Of a stretch of DNA of 64,000 bases, positions 8,211-20,302 are shown one piece after another. The stretch is from Escarpia spicata (Eukaryota; Annelida; Polychaeta; Sabellida; Siboglinidae). Every line of letters starts with the position of its first letter. Within the stretch, counting starts at the first letter, position 1. The translations under genes were made by a program, and so were the position numbers. The notes under the pieces are model-generated. The model did not search any database. It was not told the DNA's origin and saw only the letters and a list, made by a program, of their open reading frames with translations. The stretch covers positions 41,400,276 through 41,464,275 of the forward strand of contig OZ023213.1 of assembly GCA_963995525.1 (NCBI GenBank), written 5' to 3'.

Positions 8211-9822
8211 ATGGATCTTGCTCAATTGATTGAGTTAGGCGAGAAGTTAGGGTTAACAGGTCCCGAACTTCAGGCATTTGTTCGCGATGAACAAGGAACC
8301 GCCCGGGCTGAGCGACAGGCCGCTCGCGAGGCGGAGAAAGAGAGGCTCTAGGCCGAGCTCCGAGAAAAGTAGGCGGCAAGGCAGGCCGATATGGAGATAC
8401 GCGCGAGTGAAATGGAGCATGAAGAAAAGATGGCCAGGCTCCATAACGAGGCTACGACCGTAGAGAACCGAGATTCGGTGAGTAATGCTTCAGCCATTAC
8501 TAAGGGAATCCGTAGTCCTCCGTTACCCTGTTTTAACGAAGACAAGGATTCGATTGATGTATATCTCCAGCGATTTGAAAGATATGCTGAAAACCAGGGT
8601 TGGGAGCGTGAGAATTACGCTATATTTCTGAGCGCATTATTAACCAGTCATGCACTGGAAGTTTATTCCCGTTCCCCAATTTCCGTGGCCAACGATTATG
8701 ACCAGTAAAGCAAGCATTGCTAGGATGGTACCGACTGACTGTAGGCGATTTTCGTAAGAAGTTTTACACCTGTTCTCTAAATTCGACCGAAACAGTGTCG
8801 CAGTATTTTGCTCGTATGGAGCATTATTTGACTCAGTGGATTTCTTTGTCAAACATTAATGAGTCTTTCGAGGGTCTTAAGGAACTCATTCTTGTTTATG
8901 TGCCCTAGGGAACTGTCCGTGTTTCTGAGAGAACACAAACCGATGGGGAAAGAGAATTTGTTTAGAGTTGGTGAGAACATTTACAGATGCCCATTCATCA
9001 TATGGTAAACGGGAAAATCGTAGAGACCGAGTCCGACCCACTCTCGTCCCTTCACCCGTCCCGAAAAGTAGATCAGGGGAGGGGAGATACCCTATTTCTA
9101 GCCCTACCCTGCGGCCCGTTCCTCCGCCGCGTACATGTTTCCTTTGTAATCGGCCAGGTCACATCGCGAGACAGTGTACAGTGGGAGTGCAGAATAGGAA
9201 TCCTCCACCGCAAAGGATGAAACCAGTGGTTGACAATTGTGCAGTTGTGCTAAACCAGAATTCCCCTAGTCACCAATGTCCTGTGGGTGGGACTGATGTC
9301 ACGTTGCAATGTGGATGTAAGATCCCCGTAATTGCTAGTGCTTGTGCACAACATGACTACAGTTGTAACTTACCGGTTGTAGAGGGGTATGTGGGGAGAT
9401 CCCCAGTGAAAGTACTACGCGACAGCGGGTGTAACGGAGTCGTTGTACGACGTAGCCTAGTTCCGGAAGATCAGTTAACTGGGAAAACCAGTCTCTATGC
9501 TGATGGACCGATCCGTCATTGAAGTCCCGACTGCCCGGTGCTATGTGAGAGTTCTCACATAGTTCTCACATAGGGCTTCAATTTCTCCTGTGAAATTGAA
9601 GCCCTATGTCTAAACAACCCCGTTTATGATTTAGTAATTGGCAATGTTGATGAACTAAATTTGCCCTGTTCCGATAACAGTGAAGGTTCTCCTTTTCGAG
9701 TAACCAAGTCAGATAGTGTCCCCGTTACAGTTGAGGCCCCTTTGAATGACACCCCAATCACTGGTTGTGCTGTAGAAACCCGTGCTCAACGGGAGCGCCT
9801 TTCCAACCCACAAAACCTTTGA
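8211..9822 (+). pseudogene. gag-protease pseudogene (copy 3)
   Basis: A 14-bp deletion between two ATTCT direct repeats (near 8888) truncates the capsid frame at ELILVYVP. The zinc-knuckle/protease frame 8968-9522 is open (184 codons; CCHC 9136-9177), with Asp at residue 89 where other copies have Gly or Glu. Confidence 0.87.
9541..9609. repeat. Double inverted repeat (copy 3, short form)
   Basis: Lacks GGA in the first spacer; the larger hairpin is perfect. Confidence 0.93.
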
Positions 9823-10229
9823 TAGTGCCTCAAGTTGTTGGTGCGATGATTTCTTGAGAGTGCAAAAGGGGGATGAGACCTTGAAGAAATGCTTTGATTC
9901 GGCTGAAGAGACTAAAGGGAAACCTAAGGGAAAACAAACAAGTCAATTCGTGATCAAAAGGGGGCTGCTTTATTGTCTGTATCATTCGCGCGAAACCGTT
10001 CATCCGACTTCTCGATCGTTTGCGACAGGGCAAGACCTCTCGATCGAATTCGTAGCGGCCGGCGGTAAGCGTCTACTGCCCGGCTTCGTCTTCCAGTTGT
10101 ACGAAGGCAATCGTCAAGTGCCCGGCATCATCACTCGTGCGGCCGAGATACACCGTTCTAATTGTGTTCTGAGCTCGGCGTCTCGACTTCAACGAATGTT
10201 CGTATATATTCGAGATGGGACTAGCCCAG
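9823..10229 (+). pseudogene. Integrase-flank remnant and 3' tail (copy 3)
   Basis: Short (13-bp-deleted) form with Ile in VPGIITRA; frame open into the LTR to 10249. Confidence 0.5.
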
Positions 10230-10755
10230 TGTCAATGTGTATTTTCTGATTGAATGTATCTATTATTTGCTGTATTATGATTGGTAGTTATCTGTGTTTT
10301 GAAGTGAGGTATTTTTACCCTTGAAGTATTCACATATATATGTATATATGTGTGTGTGTTGTAACAGATTACTGTAATGAGAGTCCGCGATGACTAGCTT
10401 ATACTGTGTATTTATATTATGGAGGTTATTCTTAAATAACACTTGGCGCCTAGTGTATGATCGTGTAGCGGTATAATCCACATTAGAAAGGAAGTGGAAT
10501 TTGATAATCGAAAGACTCAGTGTTATTGTTTATGTTCTATTAAGATTTGATTACGGGATTTCTTTATTCTGTTTATTTTGTTAATCGAGATATTTACCAA
10601 AAGAAAGATAACTTGTAATAAAGTTTATTAAATTTTCCTCGTTCTTGGTCGCTTGTCCACGAAAACCGTTCTTTCTCATATGCGTTGACCTTGATATATA
10701 AGAACCCTACTAGACTGAGCCATCTAGTGTACGGAGACCTCGCTAATCCGAGACA
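10230..10755 (+). mobile_element. LTR 4 (526 bp)
   Basis: GAGGTTATTC and GAGACA type with two private-looking changes: CCACATTAG near 10480, and GTCCACG near 10655, which is also in LTR 15. Confidence 0.75.
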
Positions 10756-11394
10756 TAATTGGGGGCTCGTACGCGGGATTCCGGCGAGGGGGAAATTAAA
10801 ATAACACCTTCGGTCAACGCTATGAATTGCGGGTAACACGTGACGGCAACATAGAACATGCCTGAGAACTTAGCTGCACTCTGGTTCCGTGGAATGTCAG
10901 CGTTGTTCCGTGGCTAAAGACGAAACCTACATCTATTCCAGTAGCTGTAGTGTAGGGTAATTCACATGCCCCTTGTCGGTTCTGCCCGGACTTAATTCTG
11001 AGTCCCATATGTCTCGTTATATTTATAGTGTGTCATTCACGTTTTGAGGCATCAGACTTGTTTATTGCAGCAGTAAAGGACCATGAATTAATCGTATAAT
11101 TATTGTAAGTAGGAGCTTTGTTATTTTTCAGCTGTACGAGGAAGTTGAATTACTTGTTGCATTTGCCGAGTTGGCAGTGGACAGATTAGTCCCACAGAAT
11201 GTCCGTGTGTTGATAGTTGACACGGCGTGGTTGAAATCGAATAGTGGTTTCATTATTCCAGTCTTATGAGAAGATTGGGTGGAGTATTGTAGCGTAGCTA
11301 ACACTTTTGTGGTTTACAGGTGGTTGACCTTTTGTATTACTTAAACGTGATATCCGTTTAGTGATTATTTCGTGTGTTGCACTAGTTTGCAAAC
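10756..11394 (+). other. Leader with primer-binding site (copy 4)
   Basis: 639 bp; as copy 3 at the diagnostic positions. Confidence 0.62.
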
Positions 11395-13031
11395 ATGGAT
11401 CTTGCTCAATTGATTGAGTTAGGCGAGAAGTTAGGGTTAACAGGTCCCGAACTTCAGGCATTTGTTCGCGATGAACAAGGAACCGCCCGGGCTGAGCGAC
11501 AGGCCGCTCGCGAGGCGGAGAAAGAGAGGCTCTAGGCCGAGCTCCGAGAAAAGTAGGCGGCAAGGCAGGCCGATATGGAGATACGCGCGAGTGAAATGGA
11601 GCATGAAGAAAAGATGGCCAGGCTCCACAACGAGGCTACGACCGTAGAGAACCGAGATTCGGTGAGTAATGCTTCAGCCATTACTAAGGGAATCCGTAGT
11701 CCTCCGTTACCCTGTTTTAACGAAGACAAGGATTCGATTGATGTATATCTCCAGCGATTTGAAAGATATGCTGAAAACCAGGGTTGGGAGCGTGAGAATT
11801 ACGCTATATTTCTGAGCGCATTGTTATCCAGTCATGCACTGGAAGTTTATTCCCGTTCCCCAATTTCCGTGGCCAACGATTATGACCAGTAAAGCAAGCA
11901 TTGCTAGGATGGTACCGACTGACTGTAGGCGATTTTCGTAAGAAGCTTTACACCTGTTCTCTAAATTCGACCGAAACAGTGTCGCAGTATTTTGCTCGTA
12001 TGGAGCATTATTTGACTCAGTGGATTTCTTAGTCAAACATTAATGAGTCTTGAGTCTTTCGAGGGTCTTAAGGAACTCATTCTGAGAAAGCAATTCTTGT
12101 TTATGTGCCCTAGGGAACTGTCCGTGTTTCTGAGAGAACACAAACCGATGGGGAAAGAGAATTTGTTTTAGAGTTGGTGAGAACATTTACAGATGCCCAT
12201 TCATCATATGGTAAACGGGAAAATCGTAGAGACCGAGTCCGACCCACTCTCGTCCCTTCACCCGTCCCGAAAAGTAGATCAGGGGAGGGGAGATACCCTA
12301 TTTCTAGCCCTACCCTGCGGCCCGTTCCTCCGCCGCGTACATGTTTCCTTTGTAATCGGCCAGGTCACATCGCGAGACAGTGTACAGTGGGAGTGCAGAA
12401 TAGGAATCCTCCACCGCAAAGGATGAAACCAGTGGTTGGGAATTGTGCAGTTGTGCTAAACCAGAATTCCCCTAGTCACCAATGTCCTGTGGGTGGGACT
12501 GATGTCACGTTGCAATGTGGATGTAAGATCCCCGTAATTGCTAGTGCTTGTGCACAACATGACTACAGTTGTAACTTACCGGTTGTAGAGGGGTATGTGG
12601 GGAGATCCCCAGTGAAAGTACTACGCGACAGCGGGTGTAACGGAGTCGTTGTACGACGTAGCCTAGTTCCGGAAGATCAGTTAACTGGGAAAACCAGTCT
12701 CTATGCTGATGGACCGATCCGTCATTGAAGTCCCGACTGCCCTGTGCTATGTGAGAGGAGTTCTCACATAGTTCTCACATAGGGCTTCAATTTCTCCTGT
12801 GAAATTGAAGCCCTATGTCTAAACAACCCCGTTTATGATTTAGTAATTGGCAATGTTGATGAACTAAATTTGCCCTGTTCCGATAACAGTGAAGGTTCTC
12901 CTTTTCGAGTAACCAAGTCAGATAGTGTCCCCGTTACAGTTGAGGCCCCTTTGAATGACACCCCAATCACTGGTTGTGCTGTAGAAACCCGTGCTCAACG
13001 GGAGCGCCTTTCCAACCCACAAAACCTTTGA
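11395..13031 (+). pseudogene. gag-protease pseudogene (copy 4)
   Basis: Has the capsid TAG and the 7-bp GAGTCTT duplication, plus one extra T in the run before the zinc-knuckle frame (near 12168), shared only with copy 15. Zinc-knuckle/protease frame 12174-12728 open, CCHC at 12342-12383. Confidence 0.87.
12747..12818. repeat. Double inverted repeat (copy 4, long form)
   Basis: GGA present; preceded by CCTGTGC instead of CCGGTGC, a change shared with copies 6 and 15. Confidence 0.93.
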
Positions 13032-13438
13032 TAGTGCCTCAAGTTGTTGGTGCGATGATTTCTTGAGAGTGCAAAAGGGGGATGAGACCTTGAAGAAATG
13101 CTTTGATTCGGCTGAAGAGACTAAAGGGAAACCTAAGGGAAAACAAACAAGTCAATTCGTGATCAAAAGGGGGCTGCTTTATTGTCTGTATCATTCGCGC
13201 GAAACCGTTCATCCGACTTCTCGATCGTTTGCGACAGGGCAAGACCTCTCGATCGAATTCGTAGCGGCCGGCGGTAAGCGTCTACTGCCCGGTTTCGTCT
13301 TCCAGTTGTACGAAGGCAATCGTCAAGTGCCCGGCTTCATCACTCGTGCGGCCGAGATACACCGTTCTAATTGTGTTCTGAGCTCGGCGTCTCGACTTCA
13401 ACGAATGTTCGTATATATTCGAGATAGAACTAGCCCAG
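13032..13438 (+). pseudogene. Integrase-flank remnant and 3' tail (copy 4)
   Basis: Short form with Phe in VPGFITRA and GATAGAACTAG before the LTR in place of GATGGGACTAG, marks shared with copies 6 and 15. These three all precede a satellite-abutting LTR. Confidence 0.5.
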
Positions 13439-13963
13439 TGTCAATGTGTATTTTCTGATTGAATGTATCTATTATTTGCTGTATTATGATTGGTAGTTAT
13501 CTGTGTTTTGAAGTGAGGTATTTTTACCCTTGAAGTATTCACATATATATGTATATATGTGTGTGTGTTGTAACAGATTACTGTAATGAGAGTCCGCGAT
13601 GACTAGCTTATACTGTGTATTTATATTATGGACGTTATTCTTAAATAACACTTGGCGCCTAGTGTATGATCGTGTAGCGGTATAATCCACCTTAGAAAGG
13701 AAGTGGAATTTGATAATCGAAAGACTCAGTGTTATTGTTTATGTTCTATTAAGATTTGATTACGGGATTTCTTTATTCTGTTTATTTTGTTAATCGAGAT
13801 ATTTACCAAAAGAAAGATATCTTGTAATAAAGTTTATTAAATTGTCCTCGTTCTTTGTCGCTTGTTCACGAAAACCGTTCTTTCTCATATGCGTTGAACT
13901 TCATATATATGAACCCTACTAGACTGAGCCATCTAGTGTACGGAGACCTCGATAACCGTGACA
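13439..13963 (+). mobile_element. LTR 5, satellite-abutting (525 bp)
   Basis: Ends in GATAACCGTGACA and is followed at once by AT-rich satellite, so this is a true element/flank boundary. The 3' half differs from ordinary LTRs: TATCTTGTAATAAAG, AATTGTCCTCG, CTTTGTCGC, and TATATATGAA where the TATA box should be. The 5' half is ordinary apart from GACGTTATTC. Confidence 0.82.
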
Positions 13964-16083
13964 TTGTTATACTAGCGAAATAGTATGCAATAATTTTCAA
14001 TTGATCAATATTCTGCATTTAATAACGTTTTTAAATGTTCATTACGTCCATAAATGAAAACTAACCGTCAGTAAACTTCTAGGCTTCTGTTATTATAAGA
14101 TATACTGTCATACAAACGAAATATTATGCAATAATTGTCAATTCTTCCATATTCAGACCTTGGCAACTTTTTAAATGTCAATTACCTCCTATAAATGAAA
14201 ACTAACAGTCAGAAAGCGTCTATATTGATGTGGTTGTAAACTGTGCTGTTAGTAAACCGAAATATTATGTAATCACTCTGAATTGATCGATATCCAGCAT
14301 TTGACAACGTTTTTAAATGTTGATCGCGTGATCGTGGTTTCTGTAATTGTAACCTATATTGTTATACAAATGAAAAATTATGCTATAGTTTTCATAAATG
14401 AAAACTAACCGTCAGAAAACTTCTAGGTTTCTGCTATACTGTTATAAAAGAGAAACCTTATGCAATCACCTCAAATTTATTGATATTCCTCATTTGGCAA
14501 CGTTTTTAAATGTTGATTACCCCTATAAGTGAAAACTAAACGTCAGAAAATGTCTAGTTTGCTGATATTGCAAGATATACTGTCATACAAACCAAACATC
14601 ATGCTATAATTTTCAATTCATCGATATTCAGACTTTGGCAACGTTCTTTATTATTAATTACCCCTATAAATGAAAACTAACCGTCAGAAAACGCCAAGGT
14701 TTCTGTTATTGTAAGCTATACTCTCATACATACGAAATATTTTGCTATAATTTTCAATTGATCGATATTCTGCATTTAATAACGTTTTTAAATGTTGATC
14801 ACATCCATAAATGAAAACTAACCGTCAGAACTTCTAGATATGGGTGTTATTGTAAGCTATACTGTCATAGAAGCGAAATATGTTATCACTCTCAACTGAT
14901 CGATATTCAACATTTGGCAACGTTTGTAAATGTTGATTATCTCCTATAAATGAAAACTAACCGTCAGAAAACGTTTAGATTTCTGTTATTGTTATATTCT
15001 GTCATACAAACGAAAAATTATGCTATCATTTTCTATTCTTCGATATTCAGACTTTGGCAACGTTTTTAAATGTTGATCACGTCCATAAATGAAAACTAAC
15101 CGTCAGAAAACTTGTAGGTTTCTGTTATTGTAAGCTATACTGCCATACAAACGAAATATTATGCAATAATTTTCAATTCTTCCATTTTCAGACCTTGGCA
15201 ACGTTTTTAAATGCCGATTACCTCCTATAAATGAAAACTAACCGTCAGAAAGCGTCTATATTGCTTTGGTTATAAACTGTGCTGGTAGTAAACCGAAATA
15301 TTATGTAATCACTCTGAATTGTTCGATATCCAGCATTTGACGTTTTTAAATGTTGATCGCGTGATCGTGGTTTCTGTAATTGTAACCTATATTGTTATAC
15401 AAATGAAACATTATGCTATAGTTTTCATAATTGAAAACTAACCGTCAGAAAACTTCTAGGTTTCTGCTATACTGTTATAAAAGAGAAACCTTATGCAATC
15501 ACCTCAAATTTATTGATATTCCTCATTTGGCAACGTTTTTAAATGTTGATTAACCCTATAAGTGAAAATTAAACGTCAGAAAATGTCTAGTTTGCTGATA
15601 TTGAAAGATATACTGTCATACAAACCAAACATCATACTATCTTTTTCAATTGATCGATATTCAGACTTTGGCAACGTTCTTTATTATTAATTACCCCTAT
15701 AAATGAAAACTAACCGTCAGAAAACGCCAAGGTTTCTGTTATTGTAAGCTATACTGTCATACATACGAAATATTTTGCTATCATTTTCAATTGATCGATA
15801 TTCTGCATTTAATAACGTTTTTAAATGTTGATCACGTCCATAAATGAAAACTAACCGTCAGAAAACTTGTAGGTTTCTGTTATTGTAAGCTATACTGTCA
15901 TACAAACGAAATATTATGCAATAATTTTCAATTCTTCCATATTCAGACCTTGGCAACGTTTTTAAATGCCGATTACCTTCTATAAATGAAAACTAACCGT
16001 CAGAAAGCGTCTATATTGCTTTGGTTATAAACTGTGCTGTTAGTATTGCGAAATATTATTTTATCACTCTCAATTGATCGATA
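13964..16083. repeat. AT-rich satellite block 1 (2120 bp, ~141-bp monomers)
   Basis: The box TGAAAACTAACCGTCAG, intact or slightly changed, recurs at intervals of about 139-142 bp, with shorter steps of 130 and longer steps of 200-203 where a monomer is partly deleted. Other recurring parts are GGCAACGTTTTTAAATG, ATTGATCGATATTC and ACTGTCATACAAACGAAAT. A higher-order period of about 1033 bp is visible (markers at 14400 and 15433), the second round lacking two monomers. No reading frame of note. It resembles host pericentromeric or heterochromatic satellite, but the family is not recognised. Confidence 0.94.
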
Positions 16084-16458
16084 GAGTCCGCGATGACTAG
16101 CTTATACTGTGTATTTATATTATGGAAGTTATTCTTAGATAACACTTGGCGCCTAGTGTATGATCGTGTAGCGGTATAATCCACCTTAGAAAGGAAGTGG
16201 AATTTGATAATCGAAAGACTCAGTGTTATTGTTTATGTTCTATTAAGATTTGATTACGGGATTTCTTTATTCTGTTTATTTTGTTAATCGAGATATTTAC
16301 CAAAAGAAAGATAACTTGTAATAAAGTTTATTAAATTTTCCTCGTTCTTGGTCGCTTGTTCACGAAAACCGTTCTTTCTCATATGCGTTGACCTTGATAT
16401 ATAAGAACCCTACTAGACTGAGCCATCTAGTGTACGGAGACCTCGCTAATCCGAGACA
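16084..16458 (+). mobile_element. 5'-truncated LTR after satellite 1 (375 bp)
   Basis: Begins at GAGTCCGCGATG, LTR offset ~152, directly after satellite ending GATCGATA; one base of microhomology blurs the junction. Contains TTCTTAGATAAC where full LTRs have TTCTTAAATAAC. TATA box and GAGACA end retained. Confidence 0.85.
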
Positions 16459-17097
16459 TAATTGGGGGCTCGTACGCGGGATTCCGGCGAGGGGGAAATT
16501 AAAATAACACCTTCGGTCAACGCTATGAATTGCGGGTAACACGTGACGGCAACATAGAACATGCCTGAGAACTTAGCTGCACTCTGGTTCCGTGGAATGT
16601 CAGCGTTGTTCCGTGGCTAGAGACGAAACCTACATCTATTCCAGTAGCTGTAGTGTAGGGTAATTCACATGCCCCTTGTCGGTTCTGCCCGGACTTAATT
16701 CTGAGTCCCATATGTCTCGTTATATTTATAGTGTGTCATTCACGTTTTGAGGCATCAGACTTGTTTATTGCAGCAGTAAAGGACCATGAATTAATCGTAT
16801 AATTATTGTAAGTAGGAGCTTTGTTATTTTTCAGCTGTACGAGGAAGTTGAATTACTTGTTGCATTTGCCGAGTTGGCAGTGGACAGATTAGTCCCACAG
16901 AATGTCCGTGTGTTGATAGTTGACACGGCGTGGTTGAAATCGAATAGTGGTTTCATTATTCCAGTCTTATGAGAAGATTGGGTGGAGTATTGTAGCGTAG
17001 CTAACACTTTTGTGGTTTACAGGTGGTTGACCTTTTGTATTACTTAAACGTGATATCCGTTTAGTGATTATTTCGTGTGTTGCACTAGTTTGCAAAC
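16459..17097 (+). other. Leader with primer-binding site (copy 5)
   Basis: 639 bp. Carries GGCTAGAGACG where most have GGCTAAAGACG; the change is shared by all four copies that follow a satellite block (5, 7, 8, 16). Confidence 0.62.
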
Positions 17098-18730
17098 ATG
17101 GATCTTGCTCAATTGATTGAGTTAGGCGAGAAGTTAGGGTTAACAGGTCCCGAACTTCAGGCATTTGTTCGCGATGAACAAGGAACCGCCCGGGCTGAGC
17201 GACAGGCCGCTCGCGAGGCGGAGAAAGAGAGGCTCTAGGCCGAGCTCCGAGAAAAGTAGGCGGCAAGGCAGGCCGATATGGAGATACGCGCGAGTGAAAT
17301 GGAGCATGAAGAAAAGATGGCCAGGCTCCACAACGAGGCTACGACCGTAGAGAACCGAGATTCGGTGAGTAATGCTTCAGCCATTACTAAGGGAATCCGT
17401 AGTCCTCCGTTACCCTGTTTTAACGAAGACAAGGATTCGATTGATGTATATCTCCAGCGATTTGAAAGATATGCTGAAAACCAGGGTTGGGAGCGTGAGA
17501 ATTACGCTATATTTCTGAGCGCATTGTTATCCAGTCATGCACTGGAAGTTTATTCCCGTTCCCCAATTTCCGTGGCCAACGATTATGACCAGTAAAGCAA
17601 GCATTGCTAGGATGGTACCGACTGACTGTAGGCGATTTTCGTAAAAAGCTTTACACCTGTTCTCTAAATTCGACCGAAACAGTGTCGCAGTATTTTGCTC
17701 GTATGGAGCATTATTTGACTCAGTGGATTTCTTAGTCAAACATTAATGAGTCTTGAGTCTTTCGAGGGTCTTAAGGAACTCATTCTGAGAAAGCAATTCT
17801 TGTTTATGTGCCCTAGGGAACTGTCCGTGTTTCTGAGAGAACACAAACCGATGGGGAAAGAGAATTTGTTTAGAGTTGGTGAGAACATTTACAGATGCCC
17901 ATTCATCATATGGTAAACGGGAAAATCGTAGAGACCGAGTCCGACCCACTCTCGTCCCTTCACCCGTCCCGAAAAGTAGATCAGGGGAGGGGAGATACCC
18001 TATTTCTAGCCCTACCCTGCGGCCCGTTCCTCCGCCGCGTACATGTTTCCTTTGTAATCGGCCAGGTCACATCGCGAGACAGTGTACAGTGGGAGTGCAG
18101 AATAGGAATCCTCCACCGCAAAGGATGAAACCAGTGGTTGAGAATTGTGCAGTTGTGCTAAACCAGAATTCCCCTAGTCACCAATGTCCTGTGGGTGGGA
18201 CTGATGTCACGTTGCAATGTGGATGTAAGATCCCCGTAATTGCTAGTGCTTGTGCACAACATGACTACAGTTGTAACTTACCGGTTGTAGAGGGGTATGT
18301 GGGGAGATCCCCAGTGAAAGTACTACGCGACAGCGGGTGTAACGGAGTCGTTGTACGACGTAGCCTAGTTCCGGAAGATCAGTTAACTGGGAAAACCAGT
18401 CTCTATGCTGATGGACCGATCCGTCATTGAAGTCCCGACTGCCCGGTGCTATGTGAGAGTTCTCACATAGTTCTCACATAGGGCTTCAATTTCTCCTGTG
18501 AAATTGAAGCCCTATGTCTAAACAACCCCGTTTATGATTTAGTAATTGGCAATGTTGATGAACTAAATTTGCCCTGTTCCGATAACAGTGAAGGTTCTCC
18601 TTTTCGAGTAACCAAGTCAGATAGTGTCCCCGTTACAGTTGAGGCCCCTTTGAATGACACCCCAATCACTGGTTGTGCTGTAGAAACCCGTGCTCAACGG
18701 GAGCGCCTTTCCAACCCACAAAACCTTTGA
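17098..18730 (+). pseudogene. gag-protease pseudogene (copy 5)
   Basis: Capsid TAG and 7-bp duplication present. Zinc-knuckle/protease frame 17876-18430 open (CCHC 18044-18085), with Glu at residue 89. A private G-to-A change lies near 17644 (CGTAAAAAGC). Confidence 0.87.
18449..18517. repeat. Double inverted repeat (copy 5, short form)
   Basis: Short spacer without GGA; 18-base arms perfect. Confidence 0.93.
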
Positions 18731-19137
18731 TAGTGCCTCAAGTTGTTGGTGCGATGATTTCTTGAGAGTGCAAAAGGGGGATGAGACCTTGAAGAAATGC
18801 TTTGATTCGGCTGAAGAGACTAAAGGGAAACCTAAGGGAAAACAAACAAGTCAATTCGTGATCAAAAGGGGGCTGCTTTATTGTCTGTATCATTCGCGCG
18901 AAACCGTTCATCCGACTTCTCGATCGTTTGCGACAGGGCAAGACCTCTCGATCGAATTCGTAGCGGCCGGCGGTAAGCGTCTACTGCCCGGCTTCGTCTT
19001 CCAGTTGTACGAAGGCAATCGTCAAGTGCCCGGCATCATCACTCGTGCGGCCGAGATACACCGTTCTAATTGTGTTCTGAGCTCGGCGTCTCGACTTCAA
19101 CGAATGTTCGTATATATTCGAGATGGGACTAGCCCAG
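18731..19137 (+). pseudogene. Integrase-flank remnant and 3' tail (copy 5)
   Basis: Short form with Ile in VPGIITRA; same type as copies 1, 3, 11, 13 and 14. Confidence 0.5.
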
Positions 19138-19663
19138 TGTCAATGTGTATTTTCTGATTGAATGTATCTATTATTTGCTGTATTATGATTGGTAGTTATC
19201 TGTGTTTTGAAGTGAGGTATTTTTACCCTTGAAGTATTCACATATATATGTATATATGTGTGTGTGTTGTAACAGATTACTGTAATGAGAGTCCGCGATG
19301 ACTAGCTTATACTGTGTATTTATATTATGGAGGTTATTCTTAAATAACACTTGGCGCCTAGTGTATGATCGTGTAGCGGTATAATCCACCTTAGAAAGGA
19401 AGTGGAATTTGATAATCGAAAGACTCAGTGTTATTGTTTATGTTCTATTAAGATTTGATTACGGGATTTCTTTATTCTGTTTATTTTGTTAATCGAGATA
19501 TTTACCAAAAGAAAGATAACTTGTAATAAAGTTTATTAAATTTTCCTCGTTCTTGGTCGCTTGTTCACGAAAACCGTTCTTTCTCATATGCGTTGACCTT
19601 GATATATAAGAACCCTACTAGACTGAGCCATCTAGTGTACGGAGACCTCGCTAATCCGAGACA
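19138..19663 (+). mobile_element. LTR 6 (526 bp)
   Basis: GAGGTTATTC, GATTTGATTAC, GAGACA end; LTR 2 type. Confidence 0.75.
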
Positions 19664-20302
19664 TAATTGGGGGCTCGTACGCGGGATTCCGGCGAGGGGG
19701 AAATTAAAATAACACCTTCGGTCAACGCTATGAATTGCGGGTAACACGTGACGGCAACATAGAACATGCCTGAGAACTTAGCTGCACTCTGGTTCCGTGG
19801 AATGTCAGCGTTGTTCCGTGGCTAAAGACGAAACCTACATCTATTCCAGTAGCTGTAGTGTAGGGTAATTCACATGCCCCTTGTCGGTTCTGCCCGGACT
19901 TAATTCTGAGTCCCATATGTCTCGTTATATTTATAGTGTGTCATTCACGTTTTGAGGCATCAGACTTGTTTATTGCAGCAGTAAAGGACCATGAATTAAT
20001 CGTATAATTATTGTAAGTAGGAGCTTTGTTATTTTTCAGCTGTACGAGGAAGTTGAATTACTTGTTGCATTTGCCGAGTTGGCAGTGGACAGATTAGTCC
20101 CACAGAATGTCCGTGTGTTGATAGTTGACACGGCGTGGTTGAAATCGAATAGTGGTTTCATTATTCCAGTCTTATGAGAAGATTGGGTGGAGTATTGTAG
20201 CGTAGCTAACACTTTTGTGGTTTACAGGTGGTTGACCTTTTGTATTACTTAAACGTGATATCCGTTTAGTGATTATTTCGTGTGTTGCACTAGTTTGCAA
20301 AC
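19664..20302 (+). other. Leader with primer-binding site (copy 6)
   Basis: 639 bp; GGCAGTGG, ACACGGCGTGG and GGCTAAAGACG variants. Confidence 0.62.

Larger units (their letters stand above)
1..18250 (+). repeat. Large duplicated block, left copy
   Basis: Position 1 matches position 38412, and landmarks stay at a constant offset of 38411 through copies 1-3. The offset becomes 41595 after one extra 3184-bp unit in the right copy. The match runs through satellite 1 into copy 5, whose Glu codon at zinc-knuckle ORF residue 89 is also in copy 16. It breaks near 18140-18277, where copy 16 has a 14-bp deletion and copy 5 does not. Endpoints are approximate. Confidence 0.8.

Noticed and set aside
13964..16083. 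Regular repeats considered as a CRISPR array
   Set aside because: The monomers are ~141 bp and repeat over their whole length; there are no short repeats with unique spacers, and the context is a eukaryotic retroelement.
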